Below are positions 39,178 through 48,014 of a stretch of 64,000 nt of DNA, in pieces (the first letter of the stretch is position 1; every line of letters begins with the position of its first letter). Origin of the DNA: Paenibacillus pabuli (GTDB taxonomy: Bacteria > Bacillota > Bacilli > Paenibacillales > Paenibacillaceae); contig NZ_JBDOIO010000001.1 in assembly GCF_039831995.1 (NCBI RefSeq), forward strand, positions 186,001-250,000, in the 5' to 3' direction. The translations under genes were made by a program, and so were the position numbers. The notes below the pieces were generated by a model, which worked only from the letters and a program-made list of their open reading frames with translations, had not been told where the DNA came from and did no database searches.

Positions 39178-41139
39178 ATGAAATCAACATTTGAACTGCT
39201 AGAATCTCTGCCTGAACCGATAGTATTATCATCACATCAACGGTCTCTGGTTGAGCACCATGGCACACCTCTTATCGGTGATGCAAGTGCAGGCTCCGGT
39301 AAATCCACGACTTCAATTACAAAACTACTCTATATGCAGCGCGAATTGAATATTCCGGGACATAAAATTGCTTTCCTGATGTTTAACAAAGAAGCACGGG
39401 ATAAAGCAGAGGAAAAATATATTTACCTATGTAACGAGTTGAACGTTCGACCGACAGCTAAGTTTTATACGATTCACGCATTGTGTAACTTCATTGTACG
39501 GAAATGGATGCCAGACCGTAGTCTAGTATCTGAATATGAAATGATGCCTACACTGCGTAAGTTGTTGAGCGAAGTTATGGAGCGTCCAACTGATAAGGAG
39601 CGTAAGACTGTATCGGAACTTATGTCCTTCATGATTAACCGGAACTTGAATATCGAGCAATTGTCTGAAACATCTAAGTTCATTGCTTCCGGAATGCAAA
39701 TTTCCACTGTAGCTCACGTATATGATGGTATGATGGATCATAAAAAGCGTAACAAGTTAATCGACTTTGATGATATGCAACTTTACGCTCTGAGACTTCT
39801 GGAAAATTTCCCTCAAGTTCGTGATGTATGTACTGCACTGTTTGATTATTGGATTATTGATGAGTTTCAGGACGTATCACCAATTCAAATTGCAGTAGTT
39901 AACCAGATGCTTCGTGATAAAGATAATTTCACAGCTATCGGTGATGGTGATCAGGCGATTTACAGATGGCGTGGTGCGGATGATAAATATATCAATGAAT
40001 TCGAGAAATTCTTCCCTAATGCTCAACGGATTCAACTGCCAATTAACTATAGATGCCCGCATAATATTTTGATGCCAGCTAAGCGGTTGATTGAGCGTAA
40101 TACTCCTCGTGTCCATAAGAATATCGAAGCACACAAACAGGGTGGAGTTATTCGTTATTGTCCAAGTAAATCTCAGCTTGGTTCATCACAAGGTATAGCT
40201 CAAGAAATTATTGAACTATTCAATACCAAAACTGCGATGCCTATGGACATGGCCGTACTTTGTCGAAATAACAATCAGCAAATGTTTGTTATCGATATGC
40301 TTTTACAGGCAGGTGTACCTATTCGCGTAGCCTCGAAAGAGAATTTGGTATATAATCACTTTATCACAAGTGATTTGATGAATATCCTAGAGTTTGCGAC
40401 AAGACAAACTGACTCACGTTTATTCGAGAAATGCGCTATGAAAATTATGCGTGGTGTTAACAAACGTGATATCGGTAACGTTGCAAGAAGCATGGGCGCT
40501 ACAGGTCAGCACTGGGTTGATATTATTGACCGCAGAACAGCAAATGAAGCGCACGAAATGCTGAACGATGTCGCTCATTGCTTGAAAAATGGCGGTACAG
40601 TGGCACAAGCCATCGCTATCTTCAAAGATGCCTATTTCGTTTACGCGAAGTGGATGATGACTAGCCTTTGGGATATTACTGAGACTGACTTGGTTGATAT
40701 CTTCGATTACTTCAGCTTCCTGGGTGAAAGATCGTTCGATGATTTGAAACGTTATCTGGCACGGGCAAAAGCATTGCTCAACAGTCTTGATGAAGAGAAA
40801 AATGCGGTAACAATTATCACGATGCATATTTGTAAAGGTCTCGAATTTAAATATGTCTGGTTGTTGCACGTATCCGACGAGGTTTTACCTAACGCTAAAG
40901 TTATGGATAAACTGAAGAAGATTCTCGGTGACGCCGCGGCAGGCCAGCATCAAAAAGAGGAAACTAACCTCTTATATGTAGCAATGACACGGGCAATGGA
41001 GCAGCTTGTTATCACGTATCCGGAAGACGATATCAGTCGTCTATTGTACTTCACTTTGGAGCCGGGTAAATCATTGCAAGATGTACAAGAAGATGTACGG
41101 ATGTTCTTGATCGACAAGGGAGCGACTATCAATGGCTAA
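39178..41139 (+). CDS. UvrD/PcrA-type SF1A helicase
   Basis: A 653-residue ATP-dependent DNA helicase; ATG 39178 follows ACGGAGGA, while the longer frame from 39133 has no site. Motifs: Q-motif region LSSHQRSLVEH, Walker A DASAGSGKST (residues 35-44), Walker B IDEFQDVS, GDGDQAIYRWRGAD (III), INYRC (IV), ITMHICKGLEFKYVWL (V) and LLYVAMTRA (VI). It should unwind DNA 3' to 5' in repair, recombination or rolling-circle-type replication. It is somewhat shorter than PcrA (about 720-740). It overlaps the following small membrane-protein gene by 8 nt. Confidence 0.92.
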   Translation: MKSTFELLESLPEPIVLSSHQRSLVEHHGTPLIGDASAGSGKSTTSITKLLYMQRELNIPGHKIAFLMFNKEARDKAEEKYIYLCNELNVRPTAKFYTIHALCNFIVRKWMPDRSLVSEYEMMPTLRKLLSEVMERPTDKERKTVSELMSFMINRNLNIEQLSETSKFIASGMQISTVAHVYDGMMDHKKRNKLIDFDDMQLYALRLLENFPQVRDVCTALFDYWIIDEFQDVSPIQIAVVNQMLRDKDNFTAIGDGDQAIYRWRGADDKYINEFEKFFPNAQRIQLPINYRCPHNILMPAKRLIERNTPRVHKNIEAHKQGGVIRYCPSKSQLGSSQGIAQEIIELFNTKTAMPMDMAVLCRNNNQQMFVIDMLLQAGVPIRVASKENLVYNHFITSDLMNILEFATRQTDSRLFEKCAMKIMRGVNKRDIGNVARSMGATGQHWVDIIDRRTANEAHEMLNDVAHCLKNGGTVAQAIAIFKDAYFVYAKWMMTSLWDITETDLVDIFDYFSFLGERSFDDLKRYLARAKALLNSLDEEKNAVTIITMHICKGLEFKYVWLLHVSDEVLPNAKVMDKLKKILGDAAAGQHQKEETNLLYVAMTRAMEQLVITYPEDDISRLLYFTLEPGKSLQDVQEDVRMFLIDKGATING

Positions 41140-41440
41140 ATTTTGGAAGACTTTAACTTGGTTGGCGTGGCTACTATTTATTATAGTAGCCGCGATCAAC
41201 GTAGCGTACATTTACGTTATCGCTACGCCGGATGTTGAAGCTAGTTGGTTGGCTAATCTTCTGGGAATAAATCAAGTATTAATTTACATTGCAGTACCGG
41301 TTATGTTTGTGCTGATGGTGAGGAACGTACTATACAGCGCAGGTAAACGCAGTCTATTTGGGGTATCCCTTGAACGCAAGTTACCTAAAAAAGACGAGAC
41401 TGTTGTAGAAAGTGGGAATAGCGATGCCGTGGAAAACTAA
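41132..41440 (+). CDS. Small two-helix membrane protein
   Basis: A 102-residue protein overlapping the helicase end by 8 nt. Hydrophobic segments at about residues 8-31 and 44-67, then a charged cytoplasmic tail. Its start MAKFWKTLTWLAW resembles MAKFRKILRYTEW of the protein at 44846, suggesting duplication. Confidence 0.65.
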   Translation: MAKFWKTLTWLAWLLFIIVAAINVAYIYVIATPDVEASWLANLLGINQVLIYIAVPVMFVLMVRNVLYSAGKRSLFGVSLERKLPKKDETVVESGNSDAVEN

Positions 41441-41624
41441 GAAAGCAAAGATAATCGCTTACACTATTAACTGTATTATAGCTTTAGCTTTAATTGTAGG
41501 TGTGATAATGGATTCGGCTATTGCTAATACATTGGCTGTAATCTTTATCGTTGTAGAACTAACCTATACATTTATCATCTACAATAGATTATATCGTATT
41601 AGAAAAGCTAATAAAGCTAAATAA
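41424..41624 (+). CDS. Small two-helix membrane protein
   Basis: A 66-residue protein; ATG 41424 lies 7 nt after GTGGGA and overlaps the previous gene by 17 nt. Two hydrophobic segments (about 9-29 and 34-54) and basic ends. Confidence 0.6.
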   Translation: MPWKTKKAKIIAYTINCIIALALIVGVIMDSAIANTLAVIFIVVELTYTFIIYNRLYRIRKANKAK

Positions 41625-41666
41625 AGGGGTAGAATCCCTTATACATAACTACGGAGGATGATTATA

Positions 41667-42368
41667 TTGAAACCATTCTTGAATAGAAACGCGTTGAACA
41701 TTACATCGCTACTGAGGATACTCTCGTTTGGACTTGCAGCTTATTGCATAGTTACTACAGTACTTACGCCTTGGGATCCAGCTACACTTGTAGCAATTGA
41801 GGAAATTTACTGGATAATTAAATTAATTGTAGCTGTTTTCATTACGGCAGTAATTTACGTGATGACTAACACTATCATTACGTTAATTTCGGAGTTTCTA
41901 TTTACCAGCGAAATATCTAATCTTGCACACGCGCGAATCACTAAGCATGCCTTTCGGGTTGAGTTCGGTGAGGTAACTGACGAAATAATTGAACAATACC
42001 GGAAAGATATGGCAGAGGAAGCGCGTGAAGCGCGAGAACTTGCGGCTAGAGAAAGTGATGAAGACGATGACGACGAGTCTGATCCTATCTGGGATGGGAT
42101 TGAAGCTTTAGAGGACAGTATCATCGAGAAATATGATATACCTAACGCTATCATAACTATTTCAGAATATGTCATTAGTCTGTATAAGACAGAGGGATTC
42201 TACTACTCTATCTCCGCTAACCGCGAACTGATAAAAACTATTGATGATATTCTCAAAATAGATGTTAAGTACGATAAAGCTGATGTCGTAGGTGCGCTGA
42301 CAGATTTACAGTTTGAACTTTCATGTCATCTTGTAGAAGAGGATGACAGCGAGAATAAAGTAAGTTAA
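41667..42368 (+). CDS. Membrane protein with an acidic cytoplasmic domain
   Basis: A 233-residue protein; TTG 41667 is chosen because GGAGG at 41653-41657 is too close to ATG 41658. Two membrane segments (about 15-36 and 47-78) precede a long helix (EEAREARELAARESDEDDDDE) and a folded C-terminal domain. No family recognised. A terminator follows. Confidence 0.65.
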   Translation: MKPFLNRNALNITSLLRILSFGLAAYCIVTTVLTPWDPATLVAIEEIYWIIKLIVAVFITAVIYVMTNTIITLISEFLFTSEISNLAHARITKHAFRVEFGEVTDEIIEQYRKDMAEEAREARELAARESDEDDDDESDPIWDGIEALEDSIIEKYDIPNAIITISEYVISLYKTEGFYYSISANRELIKTIDDILKIDVKYDKADVVGALTDLQFELSCHLVEEDDSENKVS

Positions 42369-42391
42369 GTTAGCTAAATATACGTTGATTA

Positions 42392-42420
42392 AAAGAGGGG
42401 AATTATTTCTCCTCTTTTTG
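42392..42420 (+). terminator. Intrinsic terminator
   Basis: AAAAGAGGGGAA pairs with TTCTCCTCTTTT (one G-T), followed by T. Confidence 0.85.
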
Positions 42421-42461
42421 TCGTTTAGATTATATTTAAATATCGAAATGGAGGTAATTAT

Positions 42462-43970
42462 GTGCATAGACTTTTAGAGGTTTCTGGAGCAAAATTTAAT
42501 ATTGAAACCAGAACAGTGCAAGAACACGGCATAGTGTTGCTACGAGATATAAACGGGAATATTACGAATGAAGCTCTGCGGTTATTTGACAGTCTTAATA
42601 TTTCCAAGGAACAGAGCAATGAAGACAGATTAGGAGACTTTACTGCTCGAATTACATATCTTTCTTTTCCAACTAGGGAATATTCACCTCAAAACTACAA
42701 AAATAAACTACTTTCAATGGGTCACTCGTCTCCTTGGAGTTTAAAAACTATATCTATTTTAGTGGTGGGTTTGAGTATAGAGACCGTTTTAGAGTTTGTA
42801 TCAGGGTATGCTAACAGATCCGGTAGACTCACAAGTAGTGACACTAAAGCTATGAATAATCCCTATTACTACACTGGGAATAATGCAAGATTGGAATCCT
42901 TGATTGGTGATTTTGTTAGATGGCGTAATTCTTTAGATACAACAGATTTAACTCTTAATGAATCTAACCAATTCCAGCTGGCTAGTAAGTGTTCTGCAAT
43001 TGTAGTTTCTATGGAACCCCAGGAATGGGAGGAGTTATTAGATTCTAGACTAGACCCCGACACTCACTGCGAGATCGAATATGAAAATATACTAAAACGA
43101 ATTAGGTCTACTGTTCCAGTCTCTTTGGAATCAGTCCTAAGAGCAAGTGACGCCAATATGAAGAGATTCATTGAATACGCGCAAGATAACGGAATGTTTT
43201 ACAAAAAATCAACTAATAGCTACTGGTATCCCTCTTTAAATGCAGGTATTCCAAAAACAGTTAAACCTGACTGGGTGCATCAAGGAACATATAGACTACA
43301 TGATCTATTTCACACGATACTGCCCGATCCACTTCCTCATACTAATAGATTTAATTATGTAATCACTAAATTTATGGGGGAATTATTTTCTAATTTGATC
43401 GCCGATGGGTGGGCAATATCTATATTAGACCAGAAATGCGGAGTTAATTACGATTACACTCAGCGACACGTTTATCCATTGTGGAAAACACATGAGGAAC
43501 TCGGTTACAACCCTATCGAAATTTTGAAAGAAATATCAACAATCGTCGCAAAACATTTCTTATATTTAGAGAAAGCCCCTGAGAACTATGAAAATTATAT
43601 TAAACACTATTCTTATTTTTATGATACGGATATCGTATGGAACGCAAGGAACTATGACAAACACCTGGCAAGTAGACGGGAAACTTTACGTAAAACGGCT
43701 GAAGATAACTTAAATCTTTGGAAAAATGAGCATATGTACGTCACAAGTTCCTCTGCATTGGATTTGGAGGACATTATTAATATTTTTATAACACATATCG
43801 AGGGTATATTATCGGGCAGTTTAATGCCCCGTGGAAATGGAGTAAAACTAGGGAACCTACTATCAGATCGTGACGATTTACGTATATTCCCTCACGAGAA
43901 AATGAAGTATGGTGATATATCACGAAAAGAGTACGAAGAATGTCTAATAACACTCGGAACTATTATTTAA
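42462..43970 (+). CDS. Large protein, possible degenerate ThyX-like fold
   Basis: A 502-residue soluble protein with GTG start behind ATGGAGGT. The N-terminal region has ITYLSFPTREYSPQNYKNKL, then GHSSPWSLKTISILVVGLSI (from residue 87). This order (a strand, the G-H-x-S-P-x-E-H-type turn, a hydrophobic strand ending in G-I/L-S) is that of flavin-dependent thymidylate synthase ThyX. The R-H-R-x-x-S-x-N-E-x-S-R-Y signature that should follow is replaced by SGYANRSGRLTSSDTKAM, so it is probably not an active ThyX. The C-terminal 250 residues are helical and unlike ThyX. The resemblance is weak and could be chance. It is a single-gene unit. Confidence 0.35.
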   Translation: MHRLLEVSGAKFNIETRTVQEHGIVLLRDINGNITNEALRLFDSLNISKEQSNEDRLGDFTARITYLSFPTREYSPQNYKNKLLSMGHSSPWSLKTISILVVGLSIETVLEFVSGYANRSGRLTSSDTKAMNNPYYYTGNNARLESLIGDFVRWRNSLDTTDLTLNESNQFQLASKCSAIVVSMEPQEWEELLDSRLDPDTHCEIEYENILKRIRSTVPVSLESVLRASDANMKRFIEYAQDNGMFYKKSTNSYWYPSLNAGIPKTVKPDWVHQGTYRLHDLFHTILPDPLPHTNRFNYVITKFMGELFSNLIADGWAISILDQKCGVNYDYTQRHVYPLWKTHEELGYNPIEILKEISTIVAKHFLYLEKAPENYENYIKHYSYFYDTDIVWNARNYDKHLASRRETLRKTAEDNLNLWKNEHMYVTSSSALDLEDIINIFITHIEGILSGSLMPRGNGVKLGNLLSDRDDLRIFPHEKMKYGDISRKEYEECLITLGTII

Positions 43971-43988
43971 ACTCCTTAATAAGTCCTT

Positions 43989-44008
43989 AAGAATATGTAG
44001 ATGTAAGG
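43989..44008 (+). promoter_or_regulatory. Recurrent promoter-like motif, copy 16
   Basis: AAGAATATGTAGATGTAAGG with AGTCCTTA directly upstream; 30 nt before the start at 44039. Confidence 0.5.
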
Positions 44009-44038
44009 ATAAGTAAATAATATAAAGGAGATTATATC

Positions 44039-44341
44039 ATGTTCGAGATATCTCAGATTATTGCAGGTATACTGCTCTTGATTGGATTCGTCCTTGTTAT
44101 ACTTATGACTATAAAGGATATCATAAATATAATACGATCTACAAAGTTTATGCATAATCTTAAAATTGAAATTAATCGTGAAGGTGCTTCATACTTCGAT
44201 AACTTTACCGAAGATGAATTAAAGGATTACTGGGAAATTTTCTTCACTGAAGAAAGCGAAATGCCGCTTAACACTGGAGAAGCTATCGAAGCAATGGTAG
44301 ATAAAGCTAATCAGTACTGCAAATTAAAAGGAATTAACTAG
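44039..44341 (+). CDS. Single-pass membrane protein, paralog of 28056
   Basis: A 100-residue protein behind AAAGGAGA. One membrane helix (about 7-28), then GASYFDNFTEDELKDYW and ANQYCKLKG, aligning with the protein at 28056. The conserved S-Y-F-D, E-D-E, Y-W and Y-C positions suggest a shared soluble fold on the cytoplasmic side. Confidence 0.65.
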   Translation: MFEISQIIAGILLLIGFVLVILMTIKDIINIIRSTKFMHNLKIEINREGASYFDNFTEDELKDYWEIFFTEESEMPLNTGEAIEAMVDKANQYCKLKGIN

Positions 44342-44352
44342 GAGGAATGACT

Positions 44353-44571
44353 ATGTGTAACTGTGGAGCACAGTTCGAGATTGATTGTGATTGTCGTCCA
44401 GATTATGGATATATTCCAGCACATCTGGATGCGCGTGCTGATGTTGATGTATATGCTTATGACCAAGAAGTTTATCAAGGATGTCCTGAACCTAAAATTG
44501 AAGTACCTGTAAGGGTTCCGACATGTAATTGTGGTAATTCCGGTGCTTGTGATGATTGTCTACCATTCTAA
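44353..44571 (+). CDS. Cysteine-rich small protein
   Basis: A 72-residue protein; ATG 44353 is 7 nt after GGAGG, ATG 44347 too close. Nine Cys residues occur in C-x-C pairs: MCNCG, DCDC, and the C-terminal CNCGNSGACDDC. Likely binds zinc or another metal. The end resembles the knuckle of the protein at 35782. Confidence 0.6.
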   Translation: MCNCGAQFEIDCDCRPDYGYIPAHLDARADVDVYAYDQEVYQGCPEPKIEVPVRVPTCNCGNSGACDDCLPF

Positions 44572-44594
44572 CTAAACTTTGGGGAGTGTATATA

Positions 44595-44819
44595 ATGAAA
44601 AATAAAATTGAAAAGGCACTAAATATATTTCTACTCGTCGATTTAATTGTGATGCTGATAGTATCTGTGCTGTGGCTGTCTGGGGTTCAATGGGTTGCGG
44701 AAATAATGTCAAAATTTACAATGGTACAGGTTATGATTTTCGGTTCACTTGTAATTTATGACATGGCTCCTGGTGATGATAAAGATAGCTCTGAGATTAC
44801 AGCTGCAGGACAGAATTAA
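44595..44819 (+). CDS. Small two-helix membrane protein
   Basis: A 74-residue protein behind GGGGAGTG. Two hydrophobic segments (about 8-31 and 38-56) and a short acidic tail. No motif recognised. Confidence 0.6.
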   Translation: MKNKIEKALNIFLLVDLIVMLIVSVLWLSGVQWVAEIMSKFTMVQVMIFGSLVIYDMAPGDDKDSSEITAAGQN

Positions 44820-44845
44820 ACCCCGAAATTACTCTGGAGGTTATT

Positions 44846-45133
44846 ATGGCAAAATTCAGAAAAATATTACGGTATACTGAGTGGACAGCTTTTATTCTCA
44901 CTTTAATCACATTGATAGCGTTCGCTACATATGCATTTACCGCTCCAGTGGCTAATGTTAATTTTATCTTAAGTACTATTTATTATCCAGCAGTTATCGG
45001 TATCATTTGTCTTATATTAAATATGATTTTGGGTATCGTTGATCTGATTAAAACAAAAAGATCGGCTAAAAATGATGTCCAACAAAAAGACAATGATAAC
45101 GGGGGATATGATAATGCAGGTCAAACAGTTTAA
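44846..45133 (+). CDS. Small two-helix membrane protein
   Basis: A 95-residue protein behind TGGAGGTT. Similar start and helix layout to the protein at 41132. Its C-terminal tail is Asn/Asp/Gly-rich. The following gene begins within its last 20 nt. Confidence 0.65.
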   Translation: MAKFRKILRYTEWTAFILTLITLIAFATYAFTAPVANVNFILSTIYYPAVIGIICLILNMILGIVDLIKTKRSAKNDVQQKDNDNGGYDNAGQTV

Positions 45134-45431
45134 TATCCATGACTCTGGAGATAATCTCCCTATCGTGGTAAGAAAATTTACAGAGTATTCGTCTATGTCT
45201 GATAATATCTATGCATACAGCTTAGACTTGGACCGTGGATTAATGATGGCAATGATCAGTTTCAAGTTTTTTGACGGAGCATATTGCCGTGCAAATGGAA
45301 ACTTTAATCCTCTTAAGTCTCCTTCACAGTCGCTAATTGCTGTCCAACGCTACATTGAAAGTAATTGGGACTACTTAGATGATGACATTATCATTGATGT
45401 AGGGCATATTCTACAATACAGCCAGACTTAG
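45114..45431 (+). CDS. Small soluble protein, function unknown
   Basis: A 105-residue protein; ATG 45114 follows GGGGGAT (45101-45107) and overlaps the previous gene by 20 nt. Beta strands then helix. No motif recognised. A strong terminator follows. Confidence 0.6.
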   Translation: MQVKQFNIHDSGDNLPIVVRKFTEYSSMSDNIYAYSLDLDRGLMMAMISFKFFDGAYCRANGNFNPLKSPSQSLIAVQRYIESNWDYLDDDIIIDVGHILQYSQT

Positions 45432-45727
45432 TGACTATTGTAAAATACTTAATATTAAACTTCAAATATAACCTAAATTAAACCACTAACTTAAACTGTT
45501 AGTGGTTTAATTTGGTCCTGCAATGATCGTGATCATTATATAATAAGGTACTTTAAGAGAAAATTACCTTTTGTGCCGTATTTAATCTAACATCACAGAG
45601 ATTGTAGACTAAATCTACTACTTAAACTATATTCTACTTACCAATTACTTACCTTACCTCTAAAAACCTCAAAATCCGCATATACTTCAATTCCCACTTA
45701 ATAATCTATAATCCGGGGGTTGTGCTC
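45432..45727 (+). other. Intergenic region with terminator, operator-like palindrome and G-poor leader
   Basis: Contains a 16-bp terminator stem (45475-45513), an inverted repeat AATGATC-GT-GATCATT (45522-45537) placed like an operator, and a G-poor, C-containing stretch (about 45590-45705) up to the CCGGGGGTT ribosome site. I see no reading frame and no clear sigma-A promoter. Confidence 0.55.
45475..45515 (+). terminator. Strong terminator, possibly bidirectional
   Basis: A 16-bp perfect stem (45475-45490 with 45498-45513) with A-rich and T-rich flanks. Confidence 0.85.
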
Positions 45728-47194
45728 ATGTTTACTCAAGTTGAATCAGTTAAACCGTTAAAGGAATACATTGCCGAACGTAGTGAAGGTCTCACTGAAG
45801 ACCTACGAGTTTATGCCTTACCTTATGAAGAACAAGCAATTAATATGATGAGACGTCACTTGTTATCTGGATCACATTTCGGAATACTCTTTGATGTCGA
45901 CGTTGACGGACTGGCATCTGGTCTAATTATGTATGAGTTCTTGGGCGAATTGGAAGAAACGCCAAAAACATTCATGAATATCGATAAGGAACATGGACTT
46001 AACGATGCGATCACTGCTGAGATTATTCAATCAGGCATTGATATTCTCGTTATTGTCGATGCAGGTAGTAGCGATATTCACCATATCAAACAGATCAATA
46101 ACGCTGGAATTGAAGTACTTGTGTTGGATCATCATGAGATTGAGGGTAACGATGAATTTGTAGGAGCACATCATGTAATCGTTAATGTTTGCATGGGTGA
46201 GAATACTGAGTTGAGTGCTGGTGGAGTAGTCTTTAAGTTTATCGAAAGACTAACTGCAGCAATGGGAATGGATTACACTTTACGGAACCGTCATCTTAAC
46301 TGGGCAGGTCTCTCGGTTATCTCAGATTCATGTTCGTTATTAAACGATGAAAATCGTTATATGGCACGACATTTAAGTGAGAATTTTCGTCAGGAACAAA
46401 TCTTCGGTTTACCTAAATATTATGGTAGCCCTCGATCACTATTCTCTTTCCAAGTAATTCCAATGCTCAATGCGCAAATTCGGATGAACCAAACTAAACG
46501 TGCAATTCAAATGGTATTGGAACGGTCTAAACGCCGACTCACTGACCTCTGGGATCAGGGTACGGAAACATTGAATGAAGCCCGGAGTTTGGTAGATAGT
46601 AATATTAAAAATGGACGGGTCACTAAAAATGCCAACTTCACGATTGCACAAATTACACACGGTACACTCTCCGGTCTGATTGCAAATAAATTAGTAAAAG
46701 AGCGTGGAGTACCGGCAATTGCTATTTACCGGAGTAAGACTGGAACAATACGTGGTAGTTTCCGTGGACCTGGTACTCACCATTATCTCGATTACTTTCA
46801 GGAACGTGGAATCTGGGCTAAAGGTCACCAAGCTGCATTTGGTTTACAGTTTACGGATGCGGAGTTTGAGATGATTGCTGATCTTTATAACAGCTTTCCA
46901 TCATATCCACCGAGTCCGGAAATTATTCTCAATACTGATAATTTGACAGAGACATTTACTTATATGCGAGATATGGCACGGTTCAATGAGTTAGCCGATC
47001 ATCGGCTACAGCCATTCCTTTTGAAAGTTAATTTACAGGCTCCGCAAATGTCAGTATACGGTAAACTTAAAACAATTATCGATGGACCTTGGGAAATCAA
47101 AGATTTTACTGAGAAACCTTTAACTCGCACGATTATCGTAAAACCTTGTTTGGATAATTCAATTCTCGGATACCAATTACTTCGAGACCGTTGA
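45728..47194 (+). CDS. RecJ-like DHH-family phosphoesterase
   Basis: A 488-residue protein; ATG 45728 follows CGGGGGTT. DHH motifs: FDVDVDGLASG (Asp56, Asp58, Asp60; cellular RecJ has D-x-D-A-D-G), VIVDAGSSD, LDHHEIEG (about residue 133), AGGVVFKF and SVISDSCSL. DHHA1 end: GSFRGPGTHHYLDYF with HQAAFGLQF, paralleling the G-S-x-R-S...G-G-H-x-x-A-A-G signature. Expected role: 5' to 3' single-strand exonuclease in recombination or repair, using manganese or magnesium. It is shorter than RecJ (about 570-780), lacking much of the C-terminal OB region, like other phage and archaeal versions. Two small genes follow closely. Confidence 0.85.
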   Translation: MFTQVESVKPLKEYIAERSEGLTEDLRVYALPYEEQAINMMRRHLLSGSHFGILFDVDVDGLASGLIMYEFLGELEETPKTFMNIDKEHGLNDAITAEIIQSGIDILVIVDAGSSDIHHIKQINNAGIEVLVLDHHEIEGNDEFVGAHHVIVNVCMGENTELSAGGVVFKFIERLTAAMGMDYTLRNRHLNWAGLSVISDSCSLLNDENRYMARHLSENFRQEQIFGLPKYYGSPRSLFSFQVIPMLNAQIRMNQTKRAIQMVLERSKRRLTDLWDQGTETLNEARSLVDSNIKNGRVTKNANFTIAQITHGTLSGLIANKLVKERGVPAIAIYRSKTGTIRGSFRGPGTHHYLDYFQERGIWAKGHQAAFGLQFTDAEFEMIADLYNSFPSYPPSPEIILNTDNLTETFTYMRDMARFNELADHRLQPFLLKVNLQAPQMSVYGKLKTIIDGPWEIKDFTEKPLTRTIIVKPCLDNSILGYQLLRDR

Positions 47195-47206
47195 TAGGAG
47201 AATTTT

Positions 47207-47635
47207 ATGTCAGCATATTTTATTGGACGGTGTAAAAAGCGAATTACCCGGTCAATGCCGCCGTTCTTGGGAATGCCTGAGGATTTAGCGAAGAAATTAA
47301 CGCAAGAGTACGCAGTCGAACCCGGTGATGTAATTCATATTTATCAAGGTTGGCAGGCAAAGTACTATTATTTCTACCTGAATTACCAGGAAGTCCAAAT
47401 GGAACTTGAAGAATTACGTGAGCATTTTGACATGGAATATACGGAAGGTAGTTATAACACTTGCATTCGTAATAATGTTCCGTGTGAGTTGATCGGACAT
47501 CATATTCCTGAAGGCACCACGTCGGAAACTAAAGCTTATTCTAACTGTTGTCGAATCGGATGGCACATCGGACGTGCCGCATGTTCACGCTATGAAAGTC
47601 ACAAAAACTTAGCAGAAATGGAGGAATTACCTTGA
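47207..47635 (+). CDS. Cys/His-containing protein, function unknown
   Basis: A 142-residue protein behind ATAGGAGA. Cys and His residues cluster in the second half (NTCIRNNVPCELIGHH, then NCCRIGWHIGRAAC), suggesting a metal site. It follows the RecJ-like gene by 12 nt and overlaps the next start by 4 nt, so it may act with that nuclease. Confidence 0.6.
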   Translation: MSAYFIGRCKKRITRSMPPFLGMPEDLAKKLTQEYAVEPGDVIHIYQGWQAKYYYFYLNYQEVQMELEELREHFDMEYTEGSYNTCIRNNVPCELIGHHIPEGTTSETKAYSNCCRIGWHIGRAACSRYESHKNLAEMEELP

Positions 47636-47934
47636 ATTACACGGAAGATTACATGAGAAATATGCTTGAGTATTGGCATCCTGACTGGCACCGGCATACT
47701 ATTGATACTTTTAAAGGTCAGCAATTAACTGCAATTTATCTCAAGTCTGAGAAGAAATACGGGCCGAAAAAACGCAGCGGCGTTAGTACCGAGTATATGA
47801 TCGAGAAAATGTTGGAATGGAATCCAAACACGACTCTGGAACAGTATATGATTTACACTGGCGATCAGATTCATGATATGTATCGGAAACAATCTGCAGA
47901 AATCGTAGAGCAGATGATGGCGGCCTATTCATAA
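47632..47934 (+). CDS. Small helical protein, function unknown
   Basis: A 100-residue protein with TTG start behind TGGAGGAA. Helical, Trp/His-rich N-terminus (YWHPDWHRHT) and a basic loop (KKYGPKKRSG). No motif recognised. Confidence 0.6.
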   Translation: MNYTEDYMRNMLEYWHPDWHRHTIDTFKGQQLTAIYLKSEKKYGPKKRSGVSTEYMIEKMLEWNPNTTLEQYMIYTGDQIHDMYRKQSAEIVEQMMAAYS

Positions 47935-47937
47935 GTT

Positions 47938-47951
47938 ATGACTTAAGTCAT
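47938..47951. repeat. Perfect 14-bp palindrome
   Basis: ATGACTTAAGTCAT starts 4 nt after a stop codon and 64 nt before the PilZ gene ribosome site. It could be an operator for a dimeric regulator. Confidence 0.5.
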
Positions 47952-48014
47952 GAAAGTATATTATGCCTTCCATTATTGATGAGCTTTATCACATGAATAT
48001 AGGAGGAATCGGAT

